Source: Acidobacteriota bacterium
GTDB taxonomy: Bacteria; Acidobacteriota; Blastocatellia; RBC074
Direction: 5' to 3'
Length of the DNA: 35,915 bases
Assembly: GCA_016789605.1 (NCBI GenBank)
Contig: JAEUQO010000167.1
Span: 1 to 35,915 of the forward strand
The stretch's first letter is position 1, and each line of letters starts with the position of its first letter. The notes beneath the pieces were generated by a model. That model saw nothing but the letters and a program-made list of their open reading frames with translations. It had not been told where the DNA came from and searched no databases. Position numbers and translations under genes: made by a program. This document shows positions 23,681 to 32,772 of this stretch, in pieces.

Positions 23681-24565
23681 TTATCCGCGCGGTCGAACCT
23701 TGCGCGGCGCAGTTGTGGTGGGCGTTGAGCTACGGAAGCGCTGAAAGTCATTGGAGTTCGAAACGCCGCGCGTATTTGAGCCACGCAGATGCTCGTCGAT
23801 TTCGCGTCCAGTGTTTTGTGCACGTTCGGTGGCCGGCGGATGGCTGGCCAGAATCGAGCCCATCGAATTGGGCGAGAGTTTGGCCAAAATCTCAAACATT
23901 TCGACCATGCCATTGGTGTTGTAGCCCGAACGTTGGATGTTATAGAGGCCCAGGAAATCGGCTTCGCGTTCGGCGTCGCGACTGTGTTTCATCAAAAAGC
24001 CGCCAGCGATCAGATTGCCAGCCAGTTCGCCGATTTGTGCGCCGCCCTGACCGCCAAAAATCGCACCGAGAATTTGCGCGCCCGCCGCCGCGATACCGTA
24101 TTTTTGTGCGCGTTTGACGTTTTCCAAACCGTGACGACCGACGATGTGGCCGATTTCATGACCCATCACGCTGGCCAATTGAGATTCAGATGTTGTGGCG
24201 GCGATCAGGCCGGTGTGCACGTATACGCGTCCGCCCAGCGTGGCAAATGCATTGATGGACTTGTCGTCCACCACATAGAAACGCCAGGGGATATTGGGCC
24301 GCAGCGACTGGCGCGCCAGTTTCGTGCCCAGCCCGCTGATGTATTCATTCAGCCCGGCGTCGCGCACAAACCGCAACTGTTTGGACATTTCTTGATGCAC
24401 CTGTTCCGCCAATTTCATCTCGTCATCTTCAGACAGATAGCCTTTATTGGAATATTGGCGTGAGCGGAATTTGTCATATGGATTGTCGGCGGCGAGCACG
24501 CTCAAAAAGAGCGCGGCGACGATAACCACTGATAACAGGCGATGCCAGGCAAATTTGCTAGTCAT
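23681..24565 (-). CDS. Exported M48-family zinc metallopeptidase
   Basis: A 294-residue M48 peptidase related to BepA/LoiP. A signal peptide (about 1-26) is followed by the N-terminal helical part (EDDEMKLAEQVHQEM). The zinc site is HEIGH at 136-140, with the third ligand Glu201 in DAEREAD. NAFATLGGRVYVHTGLI just before it is the usual substrate-edge strand. It lacks the TPR tail of BepA and ends with a Ser-, Thr- and Arg-rich tail. Such periplasmic enzymes act in outer-membrane protein quality control. The ATG at 24565 has GGAGG nine bases upstream. It leads a same-strand run with the DUF4127-GH84 fusion and the SIS gene, with gaps of 44 and about 24 bases, so all three may be one operon. 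Confidence 0.93.
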   Translation of the reverse strand: MTSKFAWHRLLSVVIVAALFLSVLAADNPYDKFRSRQYSNKGYLSEDDEMKLAEQVHQEMSKQLRFVRDAGLNEYISGLGTKLARQSLRPNIPWRFYVVDDKSINAFATLGGRVYVHTGLIAATTSESQLASVMGHEIGHIVGRHGLENVKRAQKYGIAAAGAQILGAIFGGQGGAQIGELAGNLIAGGFLMKHSRDAEREADFLGLYNIQRSGYNTNGMVEMFEILAKLSPNSMGSILASHPPATERAQNTGREIDEHLRGSNTRGVSNSNDFQRFRSSTPTTTAPRKVRPRG

Positions 24566-24676
24566 TATGTTCGTCCTCCCAAATTGGTTCAGAGTGGGAC
24601 GTGAGAGTGGGGGGAGCAACTTTAGTCGTACTGCTGACGGCTATCGCTCTCTCTGGCTCCCAGGCTCGGGTTTTTC

Positions 24677-25156
24677 TTACCGATCTTCGGTCAATAACGA
24701 AATGGCATGCGGTAAGGTGCGCGCAATCGCTTCCAGGTTCTCGCGCGCGCCGCGCACGCTGCCAGGTAAATTGACAATCAACGTTCTGCCGCGTGTGCCG
24801 CAGACTGCGCGCGACAACGCAGCCAACGGCGTAATTTTCAAACTTTCCCAACGCATGACTTCGGCCAGTCCCGGCGCTTCGCGTTCCAGCACGGCACGCG
24901 TTGCTTCGGGCGTGACGTCTCTGGGCGACAATCCTGTGCCGCCGGTCGTCACAATCAAATTGCTCAGCCCTGCATCGGCATAGTGACGCAACCGCGCGGC
25001 AATCTGGTCGTGTTCGTCGGGCAGGATTTCCGTCGCGACGATTTCGGCCTTGAGCTTCTGCAATTCTTCAACCACAGCCGGGCCGGACAAATCTTCGCGC
25101 GCACCTTGAGCCGCCGAATCACTGATCGTCAAAACAACTGCTTTAATGGTCGCCAT
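24677..25156 (-). CDS. mogA: Molybdopterin adenylyltransferase
   Basis: A 159-residue MogA/MoaB-type protein that activates molybdopterin with ATP before molybdate insertion. Visible family marks are the first strand AVVLTISDSAAQG, DLSGPAVVEEL, the binding loop TTGGTGLSPRDVTPEA (70-85) and the LPGSVRGARENLEAI segment near the C-terminus. The length is normal. The Mo oxidoreductase at the left edge of the window is a likely user of the product, but the genes are far apart. An ATG at 25156 begins the protein with no good ribosome site visible. It lies between the M48 gene and the NUDIX gene on the same strand, with gaps of 111 and 90 bases. MogA and MoaB are hard to tell apart by eye. Confidence 0.9.
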   Translation of the reverse strand: MATIKAVVLTISDSAAQGAREDLSGPAVVEELQKLKAEIVATEILPDEHDQIAARLRHYADAGLSNLIVTTGGTGLSPRDVTPEATRAVLEREAPGLAEVMRWESLKITPLAALSRAVCGTRGRTLIVNLPGSVRGARENLEAIARTLPHAISLLTEDR

Positions 25157-25246
25157 AAGAGGGTACCCAAAGTGTAATTCGTCTGCGCAGGTGATTCAAC
25201 ACCACTGGTCATTGCCCGATGCGGAATCAGCTTGCCTGTGCTCAAA

Positions 25247-25699
25247 TCACTGCCGTTCGATGGCCTGCAACTGACAGGCGACGCCGCCCGCGCGATAGCT
25301 TTCGATCATCCGCGCCGTCACAATGAACAGCGGTTCGGGCAGGGCGTCTAATTCGTACCAGGCCCAGCCCTCACATTTGTCCGGTTCCAGCAATTGCGGT
25401 TCGCCGCTGGGCGCTTCGCAAACAAAATCCACGTCAACGTAATGACGTTCGCCGTCTGCGCGCCCAAACAAATAGTTGCCCACTGACAACAAACGCAATT
25501 CGCTGATCTCCAGGCCGGTTTCTTCGCGCACTTCGCGCTGTACGCCAGCGGCAAAACTTTCGCCGAATTCCAGATGACCGCCGGGCGCGGCGAAATAGCC
25601 TGCGCCGTGTGAACCTTGCCGCTTTCCCAACAGTACGCGGTTTTCCCGCAGCACCAAAATGCCCATTCCGATGTGAGGTCGTGGCTTGCTTTCGCTCAT
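25247..25699 (-). CDS. NUDIX hydrolase
   Basis: A 150-residue single-domain NUDIX enzyme. The box reads GGHLEFGESFAAGVQREV followed by REETGLEI (about 40-65), which matches GX5EX7REUXEEXGU with its metal-binding glutamates. The neighbouring segments LLGKRQGSHGAGYFAAPGG and CEGWAWYELDALPEPLF are typical of the MutT-like group that includes NUDT15-type nucleotide diphosphatases. A role in cleaning oxidised or unusual nucleotides is likely, but NUDIX substrates are not readable from sequence. The start ATG at 25699 follows a 12-bp tandem repeat instead of a clear ribosome site. The gene is 36 bases downstream of bshA on the same strand and may be co-transcribed. Confidence 0.92.
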   Translation of the reverse strand: MSESKPRPHIGMGILVLRENRVLLGKRQGSHGAGYFAAPGGHLEFGESFAAGVQREVREETGLEISELRLLSVGNYLFGRADGERHYVDVDFVCEAPSGEPQLLEPDKCEGWAWYELDALPEPLFIVTARMIESYRAGGVACQLQAIERQ

Positions 25700-25700
25700 G

Positions 25701-25724
25701 GTTGAATTGTTCGTTGAATTGTTC
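25701..25724. repeat. 12-bp tandem duplication (GTTGAATTGTTC twice)
   Basis: Two exact copies (25701-25712 and 25713-25724) fill the gap between bshA and the NUDIX start. They place GAACAATTC twice on the minus strand just ahead of the ATG, where a ribosome site would be expected. Probably a recent replication slippage. Confidence 0.7.
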
Positions 25725-25735
25725 GTTGGGCCGGA

Positions 25736-26866
25736 TCAGCGGCGCGCGCTGGCGGCCAGCCGTTCATAAAGGGCTTCGTATTGTGGAATCACGCGTTCCG
25801 TATTGAATTGCTCGACGGCCCAGAGGCGGCCTTGTGCGCCCAGGGTTCGTTGTTTGCGTTCATCGGTCAAAATTTCCCGGGCGCGTTTGGCCATGGCTTC
25901 GATATCGCCGAGCGGCACCAGATAACCGGTTTCGCCTTCGCGCACGACTTCGGGCAAACCACCGACGGCAGTCGCGATTACAGGCACTTCACAGGCAAGA
26001 GCTTCCAGCGCCGCCAGACCGAACGATTCTGTTTCGCTTGGCACCAGCAATAAGTTGGCGACGGACAGATATTCAGCGATGTTCGGAACCTGTCCCGCGA
26101 AAATTACGTCATCGGCCAGACCATAATCTTGCGCCAATTGTTCTGCGCCTGCGCGTTCCGGTCCGTCGCCGCACAAAACCAGGCGCGCGGGCACAGCGCC
26201 TCGCAACCGGGCAAATGTGTGAATGCAATCGTTGATACGTTTGACCGGGCGAAAATTGGAAACGTGCATCAGCAACTTTTCGCCGCGCGGGGCCAAACTG
26301 GCGCGCAGCGATTCGTTGGGGCGGCGCTGGTAATCCTGCGCGTTGATGAAGTTGGGAATGACTTCGACGCCGCCCAGACCAAACGTGCGGCAGGTTTCCT
26401 GGGCCAGGTATTGCGAAATCGAAGTTACCGCGTCTGATTGCGCAATGGAAAATTTGGTGATCGGCAAAAAGCTTTTGCGCGAACCGACCAGCGTGATGTC
26501 CGTTCCGTGCAGCGTGGTGACAAATGGCAAGTAGCGCGTCGGTTTGTACATTTCGCGCGCCAGGTACGCCGCCGTGGCGTGCGGAATGGCGTAATGCATG
26601 TGTAGCACGTCCAGTTTTTGCGCCTCGGCGACTTCAAAGATTTTCGAAGCCAACGCCAAATCGTAAGGCGGAAACTCAAACAGCGGATAGTCGAACAAAT
26701 CCACCTGATGGAATTGCGTTCGTTCGTCGAGTTTACATAGCCGCGTTGGCAACGCGTAGCTAATGAAATGGACTTTATGGCCACGGGTTGCCAGTTCGCG
26801 CCCCAATTCGGAGCCGACAATGCCGCTGCCGCCATACGTGGGAAAAACTGTGATGCCGATGTTCAT
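25736..26866 (-). CDS. bshA: N-acetyl-alpha-D-glucosaminyl L-malate synthase (bacillithiol pathway)
   Basis: A 376-residue GT4 glycosyltransferase that joins GlcNAc from UDP-GlcNAc to L-malate, the first step of bacillithiol synthesis. The N-terminus [20 protein letters not shown] is the hallmark of Bsh[28 protein letters not shown] and the donor-binding [15 protein letters not shown] followed by [10 protein letters not shown] complete the pattern. Its ATG at 26866 shares one base with the stop of the deacetylase gene (TGATG), showing tight coupling; a TTG three bases upstream is an unlikely alternative. Gene order bshB1-bshA fits the pathway. The cysteine ligase gene bshC is not in the window. 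Acts in the cytoplasm, giving a low-molecular-weight thiol used in redox control. Confidence 0.95.
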   Translation of the reverse strand: MNIGITVFPTYGGSGIVGSELGRELATRGHKVHFISYALPTRLCKLDERTQFHQVDLFDYPLFEFPPYDLALASKIFEVAEAQKLDVLHMHYAIPHATAAYLAREMYKPTRYLPFVTTLHGTDITLVGSRKSFLPITKFSIAQSDAVTSISQYLAQETCRTFGLGGVEVIPNFINAQDYQRRPNESLRASLAPRGEKLLMHVSNFRPVKRINDCIHTFARLRGAVPARLVLCGDGPERAGAEQLAQDYGLADDVIFAGQVPNIAEYLSVANLLLVPSETESFGLAALEALACEVPVIATAVGGLPEVVREGETGYLVPLGDIEAMAKRAREILTDERKQRTLGAQGRLWAVEQFNTERVIPQYEALYERLAASARR

Positions 26867-27621
26867 CAAGAATACAAATTCATAGGTTGAGTCAGCAATG
26901 CGACCGGATCAGGGACGTTCAAGGCCTCACGGACGAAAAACGATTCGCCGCGCTCCGCGCCAATCAAGGCGCCGAAGTAACGATCCCGCGCTTCGATTTC
27001 GCTCAGAAACGCCTGGGTGCTGACGCGGGATTGTGGCTCATTGCTAATCGGATTGAAAAATTGTGACGCGTGCGCGCGGATCGCCTCCCATTTGCGTTCG
27101 CTTTCGGCGCTGATGTCCACGATAAAGGTCGGCGCGACGGTGCGCGGAAACAGAAAATGAGCGACACAGTTTGGTCGCCAGCGTTCCAGCCCGGCTTCGG
27201 CGTCGTATTTGGTCAAGCCGGAAACGTGCAAAGCTTCGCGGACGAGTTGTGCTGTATGCGCGTGGTCGGGGTGCGGATCATCCGGGAACTGGGTGAACAA
27301 GATGCGAGGCCGCCAACGGCGAATGGCCCGCACGAGTTTTGTGCGGTTTTCTTCGCTCATCCAAATGTGGGAGTCGCCTAAATCTAAGTTTTCGCGCATG
27401 TGCAAGCCCAGGATTTCCGCCGCTTGTTGGGCTTCGACAGCGCGGATTTCCGGTGTGCCGCGTGTGCCCGCTTCGCCGCGCGTCAAATCCAGGATGCCCG
27501 TGCGATAACCAAGGTCAGCCAATTTGCGCAGGGTTCCGCCTGCCGAAAGCTCTACGTCGTCTGGATGCGCCGCAATCGCCAGCACATCCAGTGAGGATTT
27601 TTTCTCTTCTTTTGTCGCCAT
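26866..27621 (-). CDS. bshB1: Bacillithiol biosynthesis deacetylase
   Basis: A 251-residue LmbE/PIG-L zinc deacetylase that removes the acetyl group from GlcNAc-malate, the second bacillithiol step. The zinc motif [12 protein letters not shown] (18-29) is followed by [20 protein letters not shown] and the third ligand in [12 protein letters not shown]. The end, [12 protein letters not shown], is characteristic of BshB1. The ATG at 27621 begins a normal-length enzyme. The frame is open to 27840, but the extra 73 residues look like translated non-coding DNA. No clear ribosome site precedes the ATG. The overlap with bshA supports co-translation. The upstream 304 bases are shared with a divergent gene. 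Confidence 0.95.
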   Translation of the reverse strand: MATKEEKKSSLDVLAIAAHPDDVELSAGGTLRKLADLGYRTGILDLTRGEAGTRGTPEIRAVEAQQAAEILGLHMRENLDLGDSHIWMSEENRTKLVRAIRRWRPRILFTQFPDDPHPDHAHTAQLVREALHVSGLTKYDAEAGLERWRPNCVAHFLFPRTVAPTFIVDISAESERKWEAIRAHASQFFNPISNEPQSRVSTQAFLSEIEARDRYFGALIGAERGESFFVREALNVPDPVALLTQPMNLYS

Positions 27622-27925
27622 GATATGGCCAGCGTAGCACAAAGCTCGCTGCGAATTCGCCTGTTTGCCGTTGTTCCGGGATAAGGAAAACCTGTGGTCA
27701 TAGGCATCGGCAAAAGGCGAAGGCAAGCGACGCAAAATGGACTCAAAATGGATGAAATAACCGTTTGGAAAATCGCGGCGGTTTGAATTATGCTTGCGCC
27801 GCGTTGTCGCCCTAAGTTCGACGCGGTTTCTAATCCGCAATCCTGCAACGCCGATACACTCGTTTCCGTCTCGCCCTCACAATCTCGCAGTGGAACGAGC
27901 CATCATTTTCGGAGGAACTTTTTCC
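27622..27925. other. Divergent intergenic region between bshB1 and the spermidine synthase-like gene
   Basis: This 304-base stretch should hold promoters for both directions. It contains an interrupted inverted repeat (27658-27670 with 27708-27719: TTTGCCG/CGGCAAA and CGCC/GGCG). It also contains two 9-bp direct repeats CAAAATGGA at 27733-27741 and 27744-27752, starts 11 bp apart. Nothing else is recognisable, and I could not place -35/-10 boxes with confidence. Confidence 0.45.
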
Positions 27926-29536
27926 GTGCAAGCAAGCGCGAAAGCAAAAACCGGCAAATCTGCCGGGCAACCAGAGGCTGTGGCTGCAAACCAGGCTGGG
28001 GCAGATTCTGCCGCGGCGCTGACCAGCCTTCATACGTTGCTGTTGCGGATTGCGGTGGTTGTGGGGGGCGCATCCGTGATGGTCGTGGAAATTTTGGGGT
28101 CGCGTGTTTTGGCCCCCAGTTTTGGAACGACGCTTCACGTGTGGAGCGCTTTGATCACGGTGACCTTGGCGGCCTTAGCGATTGGATACGCTGTTGGCGG
28201 TCGTGTCGCAGATCGGCGTCCCGGACTCGGCACCTTGATGATGGTGATGGCAATTGCCGCTGGCGCGTTGTTGCTGTCAGACCTCATCACCAAACCCGTC
28301 TTGCGCATTGCCTATGGCGCCGGAATGGTTGGCGGAACGTTTCTCGCCGCAACGTTACTTTTTTTACCAACTTTGTTTCTTCTGGGCATGGTTTCACCGA
28401 TGGCCGTGCGTGCTGCCGCCAATCAATTACATTTGGGAAAGAGCGTTGGCAACCTCTACGCGCTTTCGACCATCGGTTCGGTAGCAGGAAGTTTGTCGGT
28501 CTCGCTCTTGCTGATTCCCAACTTAAGTGTACACGCCGCGATCATTTCAACTGCGGTTGCGCTGACGGTTCCGCCGTTGCTTTATCTGGTGGCGTCGGCG
28601 AAAAAACAGGCTGCCGTGTTGTTGCTGGTTGGCTTGGTGCTGGGTGGGGTCACGACCAAGGTCTTGGGAGACGAGGCTGACCGCGAAGTGATGTACAAAA
28701 ATGAGGCGTATCCGGTGACTGCGCGCGTACCGTCTTCGTATGGAGAATTGGTCGTGAGCGATCATCGCGGTGTCCGCTATCTGTTTTTGAACGGCGTACA
28801 GCAAGGTTCTTTGATTGGTGATGTGTCGTATGCCCGTTACGCGTACGGGCTGGAACGGTTGGCGACCGTCAAAGGTGTGCCGAAATCAGTGTTGATTTGG
28901 GGCTTGGGCGCAGGCGTTTATGCCCGCGCGATGGCCGAAGCCGGGTCGCAAGTCACGGTCATCGAAATTGACCCGATGTCGGAAAAGGTCGCGCGCGAAT
29001 ATTTCGGATTGCCCGCCTCGGTCAAAGTGATCATTGGCGATGCGCGCACTGAAACCTCCAAGCTGACGGAAAAGTACGACGTGATCGTGCTGGATGCGTT
29101 TAGCGGCGATTCTCCGCCGTTTCATTTGTTGACGCAGGAAGCGTTTGCTGATCTGAAAGAAAAACTCGCCCCGAACGGGTTGGTCGTTGCCAATATTGTG
29201 GGCGGCGTTTCAGGCAGCGAAGCACGTGTTGTCTCTTCTGTGGCGGCGACGCTGGAAAGCGTCTTTGGCAAGACACAGGTGTTTTCCCCGAATTGGTTGC
29301 TGGCAGGTAAAAAAGCGAACTTCGTTTCTACGATGTTTATTGTTTGCGGCGAACTGCCCGAAACTCCCGCGCCCTTCACCTTGAAATTGGCGGAAGATGT
29401 GCGCCGCATGAATTACATTGATTCGGTTTTGGCATCCCGGCTGGAACTGCCGCGTGAACAAGCGGTAATTTTGACCGATAACTTCGCCCCGCTCGAAGCT
29501 TGGTCGGATGCGGCAGTACAAGCCATGCGCTACTAA
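27926..29536 (+). CDS. Membrane-fused spermidine synthase-like protein
   Basis: A 536-residue protein of the fused MFS/spermidine-synthase type. After a polar N-terminus of about 40 residues, roughly seven membrane helices fill residues 45-240. The first of these carry MVVEILGSRVLAPSFGT and YAVGGRVADRRPG, which are standard for this group. The C-terminal half is a Rossmann aminopropyl- or methyltransferase-like domain, with IWGLGAGVYARAMAEAG, VTVIEIDPMS and VLDAFSGDSPPFHLLTQEAF. The donor-binding loop is present, but the real reaction of these membrane forms is unproven. A GTG at 27926 preceded by GGAGGAA ten bases upstream is the best start; the frame is open to 27794 without one. The stop is followed by 151 bases before the subtilisin gene. 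Confidence 0.9.
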   Translation: MQASAKAKTGKSAGQPEAVAANQAGADSAAALTSLHTLLLRIAVVVGGASVMVVEILGSRVLAPSFGTTLHVWSALITVTLAALAIGYAVGGRVADRRPGLGTLMMVMAIAAGALLLSDLITKPVLRIAYGAGMVGGTFLAATLLFLPTLFLLGMVSPMAVRAAANQLHLGKSVGNLYALSTIGSVAGSLSVSLLLIPNLSVHAAIISTAVALTVPPLLYLVASAKKQAAVLLLVGLVLGGVTTKVLGDEADREVMYKNEAYPVTARVPSSYGELVVSDHRGVRYLFLNGVQQGSLIGDVSYARYAYGLERLATVKGVPKSVLIWGLGAGVYARAMAEAGSQVTVIEIDPMSEKVAREYFGLPASVKVIIGDARTETSKLTEKYDVIVLDAFSGDSPPFHLLTQEAFADLKEKLAPNGLVVANIVGGVSGSEARVVSSVAATLESVFGKTQVFSPNWLLAGKKANFVSTMFIVCGELPETPAPFTLKLAEDVRRMNYIDSVLASRLELPREQAVILTDNFAPLEAWSDAAVQAMRY

Positions 29537-29687
29537 TCGCGACGTAGGAGAATCAAGCAAGCGGGGATCGGCGAGAGACTGTCCCCGGCATTCTCCGTTG
29601 TCTTCCCCTCTCATTGAGCTCCCCGAAGCGTGCCCCAGGAAAATTGAATAGCTATCGCAACAGCGATGATGTTGGAGATGTATCGTC

Positions 29688-31766
29688 ATGCGTAACTCAC
29701 GTTTCGTTGCTCTTATATTGCTCCTCACGGCAATGGGGCTTTTGGCTAGCGGCTTGATCGCCAACGCGCAATTGAAAACCAAATTGACGCCGGAAGTACG
29801 CGCCCAAGCAATGCGCAAGCTGTCGTCCTGGGTGGTGGAAAAATCAGCCAACGGCGAGGAAGTCGAGTTTTTGGTGTTGCTGGGCGAGCAGGCTGATCTG
29901 GGCCGTGCCGAACAACTGGCCACCAAAGAAGAAAAAGGCCAATACGTGGTTGACACCTTGCGCGCCAAAGCGGCTGCCTCACAGACAGAGTTGGTCAACT
30001 GGTTGCAGGAGCGCAAAGTTGAATACCGGCCGTTTTACATTGTGAATGCGATTTTGGTGAAAGCTTCACGCGAAGTCGCCCTTGAATTGGCTGCGCGCCA
30101 GGATGTTTTGCGGATTGTGGGGAATCCGGTTTTGCACGCGATTGACCCCGTCAACCTGACCGAAGAAGAAAAGACCAGTCGCAGCAAATCGTTAGCGTCT
30201 CAGGAAAGCGTCGAGACTGGTGTCAGTGCCATTCGCGCTCCTGAAGTTTGGGCGTCGGGGTTTACCGGCCAAGGCATCGTTATCGGGGGCATGGATACCG
30301 GGATTGAATGGAGCCATCCAGCGCTGGTGAAACAATATCGCGGTTGGGAAAACGGTTCCGTCAACCACGATTACAATTGGCACGACAGTGTTCGCGGTGA
30401 TGCCACAGGCCTTGGCGGTCCTTGCGGAGCTGACACAAAAGCTCCCTGTGATGATGACAATCACGGTACGCATACATTGGGCACGGCCTTGGGCAATGAT
30501 GGCGGTTTGAACCAGATCGGTGTTGCGCCCGGCGCAAAATTCATCGGTTGCCGCAATATGGATCGTGGCAACGGCACACCGGCCCGTTACCTGGAATGCT
30601 TTGAGTTCATGCTTGCGCCCTATCCGATGGGCGGTTCGTTCTTGCAAGGCGATCCCAAAAAAGCGCCGGATGTGACGGTCAACTCCTGGACCTGCCCTCC
30701 CTCTGAAGGTTGCGATCCCAACACATTACAAGCTGCTGTCGAAGCCCAGCGCGCCGCCGGAATCATGACCGTTGTGGCGGCGGGGAATACCGGCGGGCAA
30801 GGATGCGGTTCTGTCATTCATCCGCCCGCAATTTACGACGCCAGTTACAGTGTCGGGGCGTACAGTGCTTTTTCGGGCACGCTCGCCAGTTTCAGCGCAC
30901 GTGGCCCTGTGACGGTAGACGGCAGCAATCGCATCAAGCCAGACATTACCGCGCCGGGCGTGTCTGTTCGGTCGTCGTTGCGCAACGGCGGTTACGGATT
31001 TTTGAGCGGCACTTCGATGGCGGCTCCGCACGTTGCGGGGGCTGTTGCGTTGTTGTGGTCTGCGCGGCCCGAATTGCGCGGACAAATTCAACTTACCGAA
31101 AACATTCTCAATGAAGCTGCCGTGCGCGTGATTGCCACGGATTGCGGCACTAGCGAAATTCCCAACAATTCGTTCGGTTTTGGCCGGTTGGATATCAAGG
31201 CGGCGGTTGATTTGGCGCAAACCACGCTTTCCAGCACAGAACAGTCGTTTGGTATTTTGGGCGGCATCGGTCGCCTGGAAGTGCGCGCCCTGCCCAATGT
31301 GACCTGGCGCGCCGTCAGCAATGATTCCTGGATTTCGTTGATGACCAGCAATACTGGTACGGGCACAGGCTTGTTGATGTTTATTGTTTCGGCCAATTTG
31401 GGCGCCAGGGAACGCAAAGGCACGCTGACCGTCGCCGGCCGTACTGTCACAATCACACAGCCGGGCGCCGCCGTGCCGTATGCCGTTTCTGGTCGCGTGG
31501 CCAATAATGCCGGAGAACCGCAAAGTCGTGTGTTGCTGACCTTCTCGCGTGTTTCCGGCGTTGGTGAAGTGCCAGAGGCGGTGTTCTCGGATGATGATGG
31601 CAACTGGAGCCAGACAGGTTTTGAACCCGGAACGACCTATCGCGTATCGGCCAGCAAGAGCCGTCAATCGTTCACGCCCGCGTCCCTCGATTTCAGTGGC
31701 GCGAGCGCAAGCTTGAATTTCACTGTTGTGGGACGCCGGATCGCCATCGGCATTGGACAACAGTGA
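29688..31766 (+). CDS. Secreted subtilisin-like serine protease (S8) with BACON-like and Ig-like tail
   Basis: A 692-residue secreted protease. Signal peptide 1-27; an inhibitor-I9-like propeptide of about 33-150; the S8 catalytic domain of about 185-500. Catalytic residues are Asp203 (GGMDTGIEWSHP), His259 (DDDNHGTHTLG) and Ser443 (LSGTSMAAPHVAG), with the oxyanion Asn367 in VAAGNTGG. Residues of about 512-583 look like a BACON or all-beta domain (WRAVSNDSWISL, KGTLTVAGRTVTITQPGA). They are followed by a carboxypeptidase-regulatory-like sandwich (590-675: VSGRVANNAGEPQSRVLLTF). The extra domains probably bind carbohydrate or the cell surface. The ATG at 29688 is preceded by GGAG only at some distance. 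The gene stands alone, with the Sua5 gene beginning 36 bases after its stop. Confidence 0.94.
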   Translation: MRNSRFVALILLLTAMGLLASGLIANAQLKTKLTPEVRAQAMRKLSSWVVEKSANGEEVEFLVLLGEQADLGRAEQLATKEEKGQYVVDTLRAKAAASQTELVNWLQERKVEYRPFYIVNAILVKASREVALELAARQDVLRIVGNPVLHAIDPVNLTEEEKTSRSKSLASQESVETGVSAIRAPEVWASGFTGQGIVIGGMDTGIEWSHPALVKQYRGWENGSVNHDYNWHDSVRGDATGLGGPCGADTKAPCDDDNHGTHTLGTALGNDGGLNQIGVAPGAKFIGCRNMDRGNGTPARYLECFEFMLAPYPMGGSFLQGDPKKAPDVTVNSWTCPPSEGCDPNTLQAAVEAQRAAGIMTVVAAGNTGGQGCGSVIHPPAIYDASYSVGAYSAFSGTLASFSARGPVTVDGSNRIKPDITAPGVSVRSSLRNGGYGFLSGTSMAAPHVAGAVALLWSARPELRGQIQLTENILNEAAVRVIATDCGTSEIPNNSFGFGRLDIKAAVDLAQTTLSSTEQSFGILGGIGRLEVRALPNVTWRAVSNDSWISLMTSNTGTGTGLLMFIVSANLGARERKGTLTVAGRTVTITQPGAAVPYAVSGRVANNAGEPQSRVLLTFSRVSGVGEVPEAVFSDDDGNWSQTGFEPGTTYRVSASKSRQSFTPASLDFSGASASLNFTVVGRRIAIGIGQQ

Positions 31767-31802
31767 CGAAAGGTTGATCGCGGCGAACTGCCCGAAGGCT
31801 CT

Positions 31803-32750
31803 ATGAAAACCAAGATCACACAGTCTCCGACGATTGCGGCACGCTTCATCGAACACGGAGACGTTGTCGCATTCCCGACGGAGACTGTGTATGGTCTCGG
31901 CGCTAACGTGTTTAATGAAGACGCCATTCGCAAAATTTTTGCCGCCAAAGGTCGCCCGACCGATAATCCGCTGATCGCACACATCGCTGAGCTAAGCCAG
32001 CTTGATCAGCTCGTGCAAGAAATCCCGCCCGCCGCGCAAAAACTGATTGAAGCCTTTTTTCCGGGACCGCTAACGCTCGTTCTTCCCAAACACAAAACCA
32101 TTTCTTTGCTGGCCACTGCCGGGTTACAAACCATCGGAGTGCGCATGCCCAGCCATCCCATCGCACGCCAATTTTTACGCGCCTGTGGCGTGCCGTTGGT
32201 CGCACCGTCGGCCAATCTTTCTGGTCGTCCCAGTCCGACCACCTGGCAAGCGGTGCGCGATGATTTGTTCGGACGGATTGCCTGTATTTTGCAGGGAGAT
32301 CAAACCAAGGTCGGATTGGAGTCTACCGTTGTGGATTGCACGGGACGTGTACCACAGATTTTACGCGCAGGCGGCGTCACGCTTGAGCAATTGCGTACGG
32401 TGTTGCCTGAAACCGAAATTGCTGATGCGCAAGATGCCTCTGCGCCAAAAAGCCCCGGGCAAAAATATCGGCATTACGCACCCCAGGCCAAAGTCGTGCT
32501 CACGCATTTTCCGCAATTCACGGTTCCGGCAAACGAATCTGCTTACATCGGATTGCACGAACCGCCGCAACCGGCGATGTTCGACAAAGTGATGATTTGT
32601 CGCGACGCGGAACAATATGCCCACGCACTGTTTCAGTTTTTTCGGGAATGTGACGAACTGGGAGTAAAGACCATCTTTTGTCAGGCCGTGGGCGAAGAAG
32701 GCATGGGCCTGGCCTTGATGGATCGCTTGCGACGCGCGGCGCACGGTTAG
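31803..32750 (+). CDS. tsaC: L-threonylcarbamoyladenylate synthase (Sua5/TsaC)
   Basis: A 315-residue long-form enzyme (Sua5 type) that makes threonylcarbamoyl-AMP from threonine, bicarbonate and ATP for the t6A modification of ANN-decoding tRNAs. The YrdC domain covers about 1-205, with VVAFPTETVYGLGANV (21-36), KGRPTDNPLIAH (49-60), PGPLTLVLPKH and VAPSANLSGRPSPT. The Sua5 hinge motif KSPGQKYRHYAP precedes a C-terminal domain that ends normally. The ATG at 31803 is placed by alignment with family length. It lies 36 bases after the subtilisin stop, so transcription may be shared, though the functions are unrelated. Its stop is near the end of the convergent pyrK gene, with 22 bases between them. 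Confidence 0.95.
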   Translation: MKTKITQSPTIAARFIEHGDVVAFPTETVYGLGANVFNEDAIRKIFAAKGRPTDNPLIAHIAELSQLDQLVQEIPPAAQKLIEAFFPGPLTLVLPKHKTISLLATAGLQTIGVRMPSHPIARQFLRACGVPLVAPSANLSGRPSPTTWQAVRDDLFGRIACILQGDQTKVGLESTVVDCTGRVPQILRAGGVTLEQLRTVLPETEIADAQDASAPKSPGQKYRHYAPQAKVVLTHFPQFTVPANESAYIGLHEPPQPAMFDKVMICRDAEQYAHALFQFFRECDELGVKTIFCQAVGEEGMGLALMDRLRRAAHG

Positions 32751-32772
32751 ATCGCACAATGTGGCGCGACAG

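Noticed and set aside
29560..29590. Possible terminator after the spermidine synthase-like gene
   Set aside because: Only a five-bp GGGGA/TCCCC stem is seen and no T-run follows.
30726..31982. 418-codon open frame on the minus strand
   Set aside because: It is antisense to the subtilisin and tsaC genes, whose motifs are intact. The product is Arg- and His-rich, as is usual for shadows here.
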